Shown: piece after piece, positions 6,562-13,194 of the stretch
Numbering within the stretch: position 1 is the first letter of the stretch
Layout of the letters: the number at the start of each line of letters is the position of its first letter
Assembly (NCBI GenBank): GCA_947173865.1
Contig: CAMWGS010000024.1
Coordinates: 1-14,194 of the forward strand
DNA from: an uncultured Ruminococcus sp.
Lineage (GTDB): Bacteria; Bacillota; Clostridia; Oscillospirales; Ruminococcaceae
Direction: 5' to 3'
Length of the DNA: 14,194 bases
Notes under the pieces: model-generated
The model's database searches: none
Seen by the model: only the letters and a program-made list of their open reading frames with translations
What the model was told of the DNA's origin: nothing
Position numbers and translations under genes: made by a program

Positions 6562-7449
6562 ATGGAATATGTACAGCTTAACAACGGTTTGAAAATGCCG
6601 ATACTTGGTTATGGCGTTTATCAGGTTACAAAGGAAGAATGTGAAAGATGTGTGCTTGACGCTCTTAAAACAGGTTACAGACTTATTGATACAGCACAAA
6701 GTTACTTCAATGAGGAAGAAGTAGGCAATGCTATTGTGAAGTCAGGTATTCCGAGAGAAGAAATTTTTCTGACAACTAAGGTATGGGTGGAGCATTACGG
6801 CTATGAAGAAACCAAGAAATCCGTCTATGAGTCAATGCGTAAATTGCAGACGGAATACATTGACCTTATGCTTCTTCACCAGCCTTTCGGCGACTATTAC
6901 GGTGCATATCGTGCGTTGGAAGAACTTTATCAGGAAGGTATTCTGAAATCTATAGGTGTATCAAATTTCTATCCTGACAGACTTGTTGACATTGCAAATT
7001 TTGCTGATATTGTGCCTATGGTGAATCAGGTTGAAACGCACGTATTAAATCAGCAGGCAGAGGCTAAAAAGTGGATGGATAAATATGAAGTACAGATTGA
7101 AGCGTGGGCACCTTTTGGAGAGGGCAGGGGAGGATTGTTTGAAAATCCTGTTCTGACAGAAATCGGCAAAAAGTATGGCAAGACTTCCGCACAGGTCATG
7201 CTCCGCTGGAATATACAGCGTGGAGTGGTAGTGCTTCCGAAGTCTACGCACATTGAACGTATTGAACAGAATTTCAATGTATTTGATTTTTCACTGACTG
7301 ACGAAGATATGTCTGTAATTGCTTCACTCGATACTCAGACAAGTTCTTTCTTCTCTCATTATGACCCGAATATGGTAGAGTGGTTTGCAAAAATGGTTGA
7401 AGAACGCAAGAATAATCATGACAGTTCAAAGGAAAAGAAAAACTGGTAA
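6562..7449 (+). CDS. Aldo-keto reductase, 2,5-diketogluconate-reductase type
   Basis: A 295-aa cytoplasmic NADPH-dependent carbonyl reductase. The catalytic tetrad is visible: Asp43 and Tyr48 in LIDTAQSYFNEEEVG, Lys73 in TTKVW, and His106 in LLHQPFGDYYGAY. The cofactor segment LPKSTHIERIEQN (225-237) carries the Lys, Ser and Arg that bind the NADP phosphate. IGVSNFYPDRL (131-141) is the family signature. Length is normal. ATG 6562 follows AGGAGG. It has its own promoter and a terminator at 7463, so it is probably monocistronic. The substrate is unknown; members of this family reduce methylglyoxal, keto sugars and other small aldehydes. Confidence 0.92.
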   Translation: MEYVQLNNGLKMPILGYGVYQVTKEECERCVLDALKTGYRLIDTAQSYFNEEEVGNAIVKSGIPREEIFLTTKVWVEHYGYEETKKSVYESMRKLQTEYIDLMLLHQPFGDYYGAYRALEELYQEGILKSIGVSNFYPDRLVDIANFADIVPMVNQVETHVLNQQAEAKKWMDKYEVQIEAWAPFGEGRGGLFENPVLTEIGKKYGKTSAQVMLRWNIQRGVVVLPKSTHIERIEQNFNVFDFSLTDEDMSVIASLDTQTSSFFSHYDPNMVEWFAKMVEERKNNHDSSKEKKNW

Positions 7450-7462
7450 AATATAAATAAAG

Positions 7463-7492
7463 GCTGTCCGTATGTTATGCGGACAGCTTTTT
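7463..7492 (+). terminator. Intrinsic terminator after the 6562 gene
   Basis: GCTGTCCG (7463-7470) pairs perfectly with CGGACAGC (7480-7487) around a 9-base loop and is followed by TTTTT (7488-7492). It ends just six bases before the ribosome site of the 7509 gene. No promoter fits between them, so the next gene depends on read-through. Confidence 0.85.
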
Positions 7493-7497
7493 GAATA

Positions 7498-7501
7498 GGA
7501 G
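7498..7501 (+). promoter_or_regulatory. Ribosome site fixing the 7509 start
   Basis: GGAG lies seven bases before ATG 7509, which begins a clear signal peptide. A longer frame from TTG 7491 would start inside the terminator T-run and put polar residues ahead of the signal, so 7509 is preferred. Confidence 0.65.
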
Positions 7502-7508
7502 TGAAATA

Positions 7509-8480
7509 ATGAAAAAGGTTGTTATTGTGGCAATGACCGTTCTTATGATTGGGACGATAGCTTTTGGAGGAGCTGTATCGGCGAAAAATTATTATACGGT
7601 TGATAAACTGAAAAATTTACAGGATTTTATTCTTGACAAAGATACTTCTGATTCAAACGGAAAAAATTATGATTTTAATAATGATGGTGTATGGAATTCT
7701 TTTGATTTGTGCCTGATGAAAAGAATATTTGTAAATCAGATTCCAAGCAGGATAAACTTCGGAACACAGAAAAAAGATGATTTTATTGTTGATAATGTTC
7801 TGTATTCTGATACGCTGGGTGATATTCATTTCAGCAGTTACATTCCTGACAGTTATGACGGCACTGAACCATATGCACTTTTTGTGACACTTCCGGGTTG
7901 GGAAGGACTTTATTTTCAGGGTGTGGGAGCTAATCTTGTATAAGGATTTCCGTTTGAAGCTAAGAAATATAACGATAAAATGATTATTATTTCCACTCAG
8001 CTTGATGACTGGGGAGAGACTTCGGCAAATATGGCAATTGAACTGACAGAATACTTTACAGGGCATTATAATATTGATACAGATAAAATATATCTTCACG
8101 GAATGTCCGGAGGAGGTGAGACAGGTTCTATTATTATGGGGAAACATCCCGAACTTTTTACGGCATATCTGGAGACGAGTTCACGTTGGGACGGTGATTT
8201 GAGTGTGCGTGCCGATTCACATACACCTGTATATATGGCAATCGCCGAGAATGATACTTACTACGGTTCGGGTTATCTGAAAGATGCCTATAATGAACTT
8301 TATGAGTTATACAAAGCAAGAGGACTGTCTGATAAAGAAATTGATAAAATTCTTGTGCTTGATGTAAAAGAAGATGAATATTTTACTGAACGTGGTTACA
8401 GAGACTGGCACGCAGGAGGCAATGCTTTTTCTGCGGACGAGTAAATTATGGGGTGGCTGTTCAGTCAGGTGAAGCAGTAA
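7509..8480 (+). pseudogene. Exported dockerin-like esterase interrupted by two in-frame TAA codons
   Basis: The frame encodes a signal peptide (1-25, ending VSA), a dockerin-like module (37-72: NLQDFIL, DFNNDGVWNSFD, LCLMKR) and an alpha/beta hydrolase. YALFVTLPGWEG (122-133) is the first core strand and oxyanion loop, and HGMSGGG gives nucleophile Ser200. Codon 145 (7941-7943) is TAA, yet the same frame continues at once with GFPFEAKKYNDKM and the whole catalytic half. A second TAA (8442-8444, codon 312) is followed in frame by IMGWLFSQVKQ and a final TAA at 8478, where related proteins, from recall, end in a similar xIMGWLF helix. As written, neither piece would fold: the first lacks the nucleophile, the second the signal and first strands. 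Recent decay, sequence error or stop read-through are the options. The family suggests a polyhydroxybutyrate-depolymerase or feruloyl-esterase-like enzyme. Confidence 0.8.
7617..7724 (+). repeat. Dockerin-like module copy C
   Basis: Encodes NLQDFILDK, then DFNNDGVWNSFD and LCLMKR, directly after the signal peptide. The DNA segments TTTACAGGATTTTATTCTT and TTTGATTTGTGCCTGATGA are close to copies A and B, indicating module shuffling or shared descent. Confidence 0.7.
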
Positions 8481-8514
8481 TTGTGAAAAACAGTTGAAAC
8501 CTTTTGGTTTATAC

Positions 8515-8543
8515 TTGAAAAAGTTGCAGATTTATGGTATAAT
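8515..8543 (+). promoter_or_regulatory. Promoter of the 8577 LysR gene
   Basis: TTGAAA (8515-8520), a 17-base spacer and TATAAT (8538-8543) give a near-consensus promoter. Just upstream, TTGAAACCTTTTGGTTT (8494-8510) contains the dyad AAACC-TTTT-GGTTT, a candidate site for LysR autoregulation. Confidence 0.7.
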
Positions 8544-8576
8544 GGCACTATCTATAACTTGAAAGGCGGTGTCATT

Positions 8577-9491
8577 ATGTATAATCCCCAACTGGAAACA
8601 TTTTTAAAAGTAGCTGACTGTGGAAGTTTTAACAAGGCGGCAGAGGAACTTTATATCTCACCACCTGCGGTGATAAAACAGGTGAATCTTCTGGAGTCTT
8701 CTTTGAATCTGCAATTGTTTATCCGTACTCACAGAGGACTGATTATGACGGAGGCAGGAAAGTCATTGTATCATGATGCAAAATATATTATTCAGTATTG
8801 TCACGAATCGGTCAACCGAGCAAGAAATGCCATGCAGAAAGAAGAAGCTGTTATCAGAATAGGTACGTCTCCGATGACTCCGGGACAGTTTTTAATGGAT
8901 ATGTGGTCAAGTATTCATGAAATTTGCCCTGATATCAAGTTTAAGTTTATTCCGTTTGACAATACTCCGGAAAATTCAGTAGAGATTCTTAAGAATCTCG
9001 GAAAAAATATTGATATTGTAGCAGGTCTTTTTGATGAGGATTTTTTGAAATCCAGAAAATGTGCAGGACTTCTTTTATCTTATGAGCCGATAAGATGTGC
9101 CGTATCAATTTACAATGAACTGTCAAAGAAAAGTAGTCTGAGTGTATCTGATTTGTACGATAAGAATTTTATGCTTATAAAAAGAGGCTGGAATAAATGT
9201 CTTGATATTATGCGTGATGATTTGTTACAGAATCATTCAAAAGTAAACATTATGGACTTTGATATGTTTAACCTTAATGTATTCAATCAATGTGAAAACA
9301 GTAATAACATGATGATATGCATTGACAGCTGGGCTAATGTACATCCTTTGCTTAAAGTTTTGCCTGTGGACTGGAATTACTGTATTCCGTTCGGACTTTT
9401 ACATTCACCGAAGCCTTCACCTACTGTAAAGAGATTTTTGGAAGCCGTTAAACAGATTGTTGTTGTGCCGAAGTGTGAACCTACTGTGTAG
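8577..9491 (+). CDS. LysR-family transcriptional regulator
   Basis: A 304-aa regulator of normal family length. The N-terminal winged HTH (5-60) reads FLKVADCGSFNKAAEELYIS, then PPAVIKQVNLLESSLNLQLF and IRTHRG. The effector domain starts near residue 90 (EEAVIRIGTSPMTPG). ATG 8577 is chosen because AAAGGCGG (8562-8569) lies at the right distance; a TTG at 8559 in the same frame has none. It has its own promoter and lies between the broken esterase and the dehydrogenase gene, all on one strand. Its target is not evident. The shared TTGAAACTTCTC promoter element, or the dyad at 8497-8510, are candidates. Effector domains of this type often sense small aromatic or acidic metabolites, but nothing here identifies the ligand. 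Confidence 0.92.
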   Translation: MYNPQLETFLKVADCGSFNKAAEELYISPPAVIKQVNLLESSLNLQLFIRTHRGLIMTEAGKSLYHDAKYIIQYCHESVNRARNAMQKEEAVIRIGTSPMTPGQFLMDMWSSIHEICPDIKFKFIPFDNTPENSVEILKNLGKNIDIVAGLFDEDFLKSRKCAGLLLSYEPIRCAVSIYNELSKKSSLSVSDLYDKNFMLIKRGWNKCLDIMRDDLLQNHSKVNIMDFDMFNLNVFNQCENSNNMMICIDSWANVHPLLKVLPVDWNYCIPFGLLHSPKPSPTVKRFLEAVKQIVVVPKCEPTV

Positions 9492-9564
9492 ACGGCGATA
9501 TGCTCGATTTTTACGTTGCATATATGTGCTTTTTTGTTGAAACGGCAGAAACGTGCTGACCTGC

Positions 9565-9595
9565 TTGACTTGGAGTCAACTTCAAGTGATATAAT
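9565..9595 (+). promoter_or_regulatory. MerR-type promoter and operator of the dehydrogenase gene
   Basis: TTGACT (9565-9570) and TATAAT (9590-9595) are separated by 19 bases, two more than optimal. The spacer is filled by the dyad ACTTGGAGT-CA-ACTTCAAGT (9568-9587), 8 of 9 paired. An over-long spacer with a centred dyad is the hallmark of promoters activated by MerR-family proteins through DNA untwisting. No full MerR gene is present in the window. Confidence 0.72.
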
Positions 9596-9630
9596 GATTG
9601 AAATAAATTTTATAAAAGGAGTACGTTTTT

Positions 9631-10455
9631 ATGAAAGACGTTATATTATTGACTGGAGCAGGTCAGATTGGCATGGCAATTGCAAGACGTGTTGGTTATG
9701 GTAAAACAATTATCGTTGGTGACAAGAGCATTGAAAACGCCCAGACAATTTCGGAGATAATGAATAATGCAGGATTTGATGCCATACCTTTTCAGATGGA
9801 TTTGTCATCTCGTCAGTCAATTCAAAATATGATTGCTGAGGGTGAAAAACATGGTTTAATTAATATGCTTGTCAATGCAGCAGGTGTTTCACCAAGTCAG
9901 GCATCTGTTGAAACCATTCTGAAAGTTGACCTTTACGGCACAGCGGTTTTGTTGGAGGAAGTCGGCAAGGTGATAGGAGCAGGCGGAACAGGTGTAGTAA
10001 TTTCGAGTCAGTCGGGATTTCGTATGCCTGCTTTGACAGCTGAAGAAGATGAACTGCTGGCACTTACCCCTTCTGAAGAACTTCTTGATTTGGAAATTCT
10101 GAAGTCTGAAAATGTTAAAGATACACTTCATGCGTATCAATTAGCGAAACGATGTAATGAAAAACGTGTCATGTCACAGTCGGTGGAATGGGGAAAACGT
10201 GGAGCTCGTCTGAATGCGATAGCACTGGGAATTATTGTCACTCCGCTGGCAATTGATGAATTTAATGGGATTCGTGGAGATTTTTATAAAAATATGTTTG
10301 CAAAATGTCCTGCAGGTCGACCCGGAACAGCCGATGAGGTTGCAAATGTTGCGGAGTTGCTTGTGAGCGATAAAGGTGCTTTTATTACCGGCTCAACATT
10401 TCTGATTGACGGTGGTGCAACAGCTTCTTATTTTTACGGTGAACTGAAGCCGTAA
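9631..10455 (+). CDS. Short-chain dehydrogenase/reductase with a long Ser-Tyr insert
   Basis: A 274-aa cytoplasmic NAD(P)-dependent alcohol/carbonyl oxidoreductase. It shows the TGAGQIG dinucleotide loop (8-14), Asp31 after the second strand, which favours NAD(H), and VNAAG (81-85). The active-site Ser is in VVISSQSG (122-129), with Tyr169 and Lys173 in YQLAK. GRPGTADEVANVAELLVS and IDGG (259-262) complete the classical pattern. Normally about 13 residues separate Ser and Tyr; here there are over 40, filled by an acidic helical stretch. A similar insert is known, from recall, in the Comamonas 3-alpha-hydroxysteroid dehydrogenase/carbonyl reductase group. ATG 9631 follows AAAGGAG. Expression is likely MerR-controlled from the promoter at 9565. 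Confidence 0.93.
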   Translation: MKDVILLTGAGQIGMAIARRVGYGKTIIVGDKSIENAQTISEIMNNAGFDAIPFQMDLSSRQSIQNMIAEGEKHGLINMLVNAAGVSPSQASVETILKVDLYGTAVLLEEVGKVIGAGGTGVVISSQSGFRMPALTAEEDELLALTPSEELLDLEILKSENVKDTLHAYQLAKRCNEKRVMSQSVEWGKRGARLNAIALGIIVTPLAIDEFNGIRGDFYKNMFAKCPAGRPGTADEVANVAELLVSDKGAFITGSTFLIDGGATASYFYGELKP

Positions 10456-10463
10456 AAATAAAA

Positions 10464-10502
10464 TCAGGTTTAATTGAATGATAATTCGGAGCATAAACCT
10501 GA
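10464..10502 (+). repeat. Inverted repeat after the dehydrogenase gene
   Basis: TCAGGTTTA (10464-10472) and TAAACCTGA (10494-10502) pair perfectly around a 21-base loop, nine bases after the stop. There is no T-run directly behind it, so it is at best a weak terminator or an mRNA-end stabilising stem. It may also act with the inverted repeat that follows at 10521. Confidence 0.5.
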
Positions 10503-10520
10503 AGCTTAATACTGATTAAC

Positions 10521-10559
10521 AAATTGAGACTTCTCACAAGGTCTCAATTTTGTTATAAT
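10521..10559 (+). promoter_or_regulatory. Promoter of the 10580 operon overlapped by a perfect 10-bp inverted repeat
   Basis: AAATTGAGAC (10521-10530) and GTCTCAATTT (10541-10550) pair perfectly around TTCTCACAAG. The loop itself contains the -35 TTCTCA (10531-10536), followed after 17 bases by TATAAT (10554-10559). The left arm and loop give TTGAGACTTCTCA, the same element at the same distance from the -10 as at the 6562 gene. The repeat could be an operator, or a hairpin with TTTTGTT tail ending the upstream transcript. Confidence 0.65.
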
Positions 10560-10579
10560 AAGAAGTGTAAGGGGGAAAG

Positions 10580-11596
10580 ATGATGGAAAAACGTAATTTA
10601 GGAAAAGATTTTATAGTTTCTGCTGTAGGAATGGGTTGTATGGGTTTGTCCCATGCTTACGGTGCTCCTACTGAAAAGAGTGAGGCAATCCGTCTTCTGC
10701 ACCAGGCAGTTGATTTGGGATATACCTTTTTCGATACAGCCGAAGTATATGGCACATCAGATTTTCCGCATATCAATGAGGAAATTGTTGGTGAAGCACT
10801 TCGTCCATATAAGGACAAAGTTGTCATTGCTACAAAATTCGGAATACGTTTTGATAAAGATTGTCGCAAATATCCGTATCCTTTGATAACGGACGCACGT
10901 CCCGAGTCAATAAGAAAATCCGTAGAATGTTCTTTGAAACGACTGGGAATAGAATGTATAGACTTGTACTATCAGCACCGCATTGACCCGAATATTCCGC
11001 CTGAAGAAGTTGCGGGTATGATGTCGGAACTAATAAAAGAAGGTAAAATCAAAAGATGGGGTATTTCTGAAACAAATGAAGAATATCTCAGACGTGCATA
11101 TTCTGTATGTCCTGTTACGGCGGTAGAAAACCGTTATTCTATGATGTACAGGGACTATGAATCATTGTTTCCTGTTTTGGAAGAACTGGGAATAGCCTTT
11201 GTTGCATTTTCGACTATGGCAAACGGGTTTCTTACTGCAAAATACAATGAAAAATCCCGTTTTGAAAAGGATACGGATTATCGTAGCTCCATGCCACAGT
11301 TTTAGCCTGATGCGATAAAGAAGAATCAGGAATTACTTGACCTGCTGCGAAGAACAGTAGCAGAAAAAAATGCAACTGCGGCACAGATTTCACTTGCATG
11401 GATGTTGTGTAAAAAGCCATATATAATTCCTGTTCCAGGTACTCGAAAGTTGGAGCGTTTACGTGAAAATGCAGGAGCATCCGATATACGATTGACAGAA
11501 CAGGAAATTATTTCACTTGATGATGCTTTGGATAAAGTGCCTATGTCGGCAGTATTTGGAGGAAGTAAGACAAGGGCTTTAAATTGTAATGAATAA
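10580..11596 (+). pseudogene. Aldo-keto reductase (YakC/AKR13-like) split by an in-frame TAG
   Basis: The frame from ATG 10580 (an alternative ATG is at 10583; AGGGGG upstream) encodes a normal barrel start: GMGCMGLSHAYG (17-28), tetrad Asp52 and Tyr57 in FFDTAEVYG, Lys86 in ATKFG, and His133 in YYQHRIDPN. After RSSMPQF a TAG occupies 11303-11305 (codon 242). The same frame resumes at once with PDAIKKNQELLDLLRR and the cofactor segment PVPGTRKLERLRENAG, ending at TAA 11594. Read through, it gives 338 codons, the usual family length. The 241-aa piece lacks the last barrel strands and most of the NADPH pocket, so is unlikely to work. A single base change (for example CAG or AAG to TAG) explains it. 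First gene of the flavodoxin operon; it could supply or consume NADPH-linked carbonyls. Confidence 0.82.
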
Positions 11597-11614
11597 ATTT
11601 AGCGGAGATGTATT

Positions 11615-12328
11615 ATGAAATATCAGATTTTTTATAGAATCATTGCATCTGCGACTGTTTTGGTTTTCGCTTTAACAGGATGTTCACAAGCAGAAAAAAG
11701 TGCAGATGTAAAATCAACTCATGATTCAACAAATACAATGAAATCAACAGAAAAAACAGATTCTGAATCATCTTCATCCGAAGAAAAAAACAATATTTTG
11801 ATTGCATATTTTACAGTTGCTGAAAACAGTGGTGTAGATGCTGCTTCTTCTGCAAGTTATTCTGATGTTAATGGTGAGGAAAAAGGCAGAATACGTGCTT
11901 TGGCATATATGATACAAGCAGAAACAGGCGGAGAACTGTTTTCAGTTCAAACATCTGTCGTATATCCTGCTGACGGCAGAGAGTTAATAGATTATGCAGA
12001 TAAGGAACAAAGTGATAATGCCCGTCCCGAATTGACTTCCCATATAGAAAATCTGGACACTTACGATATAATTTTTGTGGGATATCCAAACTGGTGGTAT
12101 GATATGCCGCAAGCTATGTACAGTTTTTTTGATGAGTATGATTTCAGCGGAAAGACTATTATTCCGTTCAATTCACACAATGGCAGTCGCTTTTCTGATA
12201 CAATTGAAACAATTCAGGAATTAGAACCGAATGCACATATTATTACAGACGGATTTACAGTAAATGAACGTGATGTTTCGGATGCTGCCGATGATATTGC
12301 TGAATGGATAGATAGACTGGGATATTAA
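11615..12328 (+). CDS. Flavodoxin-domain lipoprotein 1
   Basis: A 237-aa exported protein. The signal (1-22) ends in the lipobox ALTGC with Cys23. A Ser/Lys/Glu-rich tether follows (24-58), then a flavodoxin domain of the Flavodoxin_4 type (59-237). The first strand ILIAYFT leads to a loop with DAASSAS instead of the standard SxTGNT phosphate loop. The aromatic loop is intact as GYPNWWYDMP. YDFSGKTIIPFNSHNGSRFS is the usual C-terminal core of this family. ATG 11615 follows GCGGAG, 18 bases after the aldo-keto reductase, without a promoter in between, so it shares that transcript. Likely an FMN electron carrier or quinone/aromatic-reactive flavoprotein on the outer face of the membrane. Whether FMN binds with the altered loop is uncertain. 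Confidence 0.9.
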   Translation: MKYQIFYRIIASATVLVFALTGCSQAEKSADVKSTHDSTNTMKSTEKTDSESSSSEEKNNILIAYFTVAENSGVDAASSASYSDVNGEEKGRIRALAYMIQAETGGELFSVQTSVVYPADGRELIDYADKEQSDNARPELTSHIENLDTYDIIFVGYPNWWYDMPQAMYSFFDEYDFSGKTIIPFNSHNGSRFSDTIETIQELEPNAHIITDGFTVNERDVSDAADDIAEWIDRLGY

Positions 12329-12348
12329 AGAAAAAAGGAGAGTACAAA

Positions 12349-13179
12349 ATGAAAAAGAAAATACTGTTTATAACTGTACTTGCTATGATGTCAGGAGTTA
12401 CTGCCTGCGGAAATGATACTGATAATAGCAGTGTGTCCGAAAGCAGTGTGTCCGCAGAAGTTACTACCGAAGAAGTGGCAGAATTACAGACAACCGAAAC
12501 AGAAGAAATTTCTGTAACTGATACTGTTACGGAAGAAACAAAAGCAGATGCTTCAGAAAACATTGAAAAAGATGTGACCGAAATAATTGAAGCGGTTGCG
12601 GAAGAAACAGAAATCTCAACTGAAATTGAAGAGTCGTCAGGTAATATTTTAGTATGTTATTTTTCTTTTCCCGAGACAGACAGCACAGACGCTTCGTCAG
12701 GTGCAAGCCGAGTTGTAATAGACAGCGAGATGAAAGGTGCAATGCAGTATATGGCAGAAATTATTGCAGATACTTGCGGTGGCGATTTGTTCCGAATAGA
12801 AACAGTACAGCAGTATCCCGGAGAACATGAGCCTCTTGTTGACCTTGCGGCAGACGAAAAGGCAGAATCCGCACGTCCCGAACTTTCAACCCACATAGAA
12901 AATTTAGATGATTATGACACGATATTCATCGGTTATCCTAACTGGTGGGCAGATATGCCAATGCCGCTGTATACGTTTCTGGAAGAATACGACTTCAGCG
13001 GAAAGACTGTAATTCCGTTCAACAGTCACGGCGGAAGCAGGTTTTCAAATACTATAGAAACAATCGTTTCCTATGAACCGAATGCAACAGTTGTTAAAGA
13101 CGGTTTTACAGTTTCAAGGGAAGATGTTGCCGATGTTGCAGATGATTTGTCGGAATGGGTTCACGGACTCGGATTCTGA
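12349..13179 (+). CDS. Flavodoxin-domain lipoprotein 2 (tandem paralogue)
   Basis: A 276-aa exported protein. The signal (1-19) ends at lipobox GVTAC with Cys20. A long acidic Thr/Glu/Ser linker (21-97) holds the domain away from the membrane. A Flavodoxin_4-type domain follows (98-276): ILVCYFSFPETD, then DASSGAS, GYPNWWADMPMPLYTFLEEY and FNSHGGSRFSNTIETI. It is clearly paralogous to the preceding gene through the domain but has a different, longer linker. ATG 12349 follows AAAGGAGAG, 20 bases after the previous stop, so it is co-transcribed. The linker resembles spacers that let surface lipoproteins reach through the Gram-positive wall. Function inferred as an extracytoplasmic FMN carrier. 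Confidence 0.92.
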   Translation: MKKKILFITVLAMMSGVTACGNDTDNSSVSESSVSAEVTTEEVAELQTTETEEISVTDTVTEETKADASENIEKDVTEIIEAVAEETEISTEIEESSGNILVCYFSFPETDSTDASSGASRVVIDSEMKGAMQYMAEIIADTCGGDLFRIETVQQYPGEHEPLVDLAADEKAESARPELSTHIENLDDYDTIFIGYPNWWADMPMPLYTFLEEYDFSGKTVIPFNSHGGSRFSNTIETIVSYEPNATVVKDGFTVSREDVADVADDLSEWVHGLGF

Positions 13180-13194
13180 CTGTGAGGCGGTAAT

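Noticed and set aside
9511..9535. Terminator after the 8577 LysR gene (GCATATATGTGC then TTTTTT)
   Set aside because: The stem is only about five weak pairs with almost no loop. The T-run alone is not enough to call an intrinsic terminator.
7941..11305. Reassignment of TAA and TAG to sense codons
   Set aside because: Several intact genes in the window end at TAA, TAG or TGA at the expected family length, so the standard code is in use. The internal stops must be local events.
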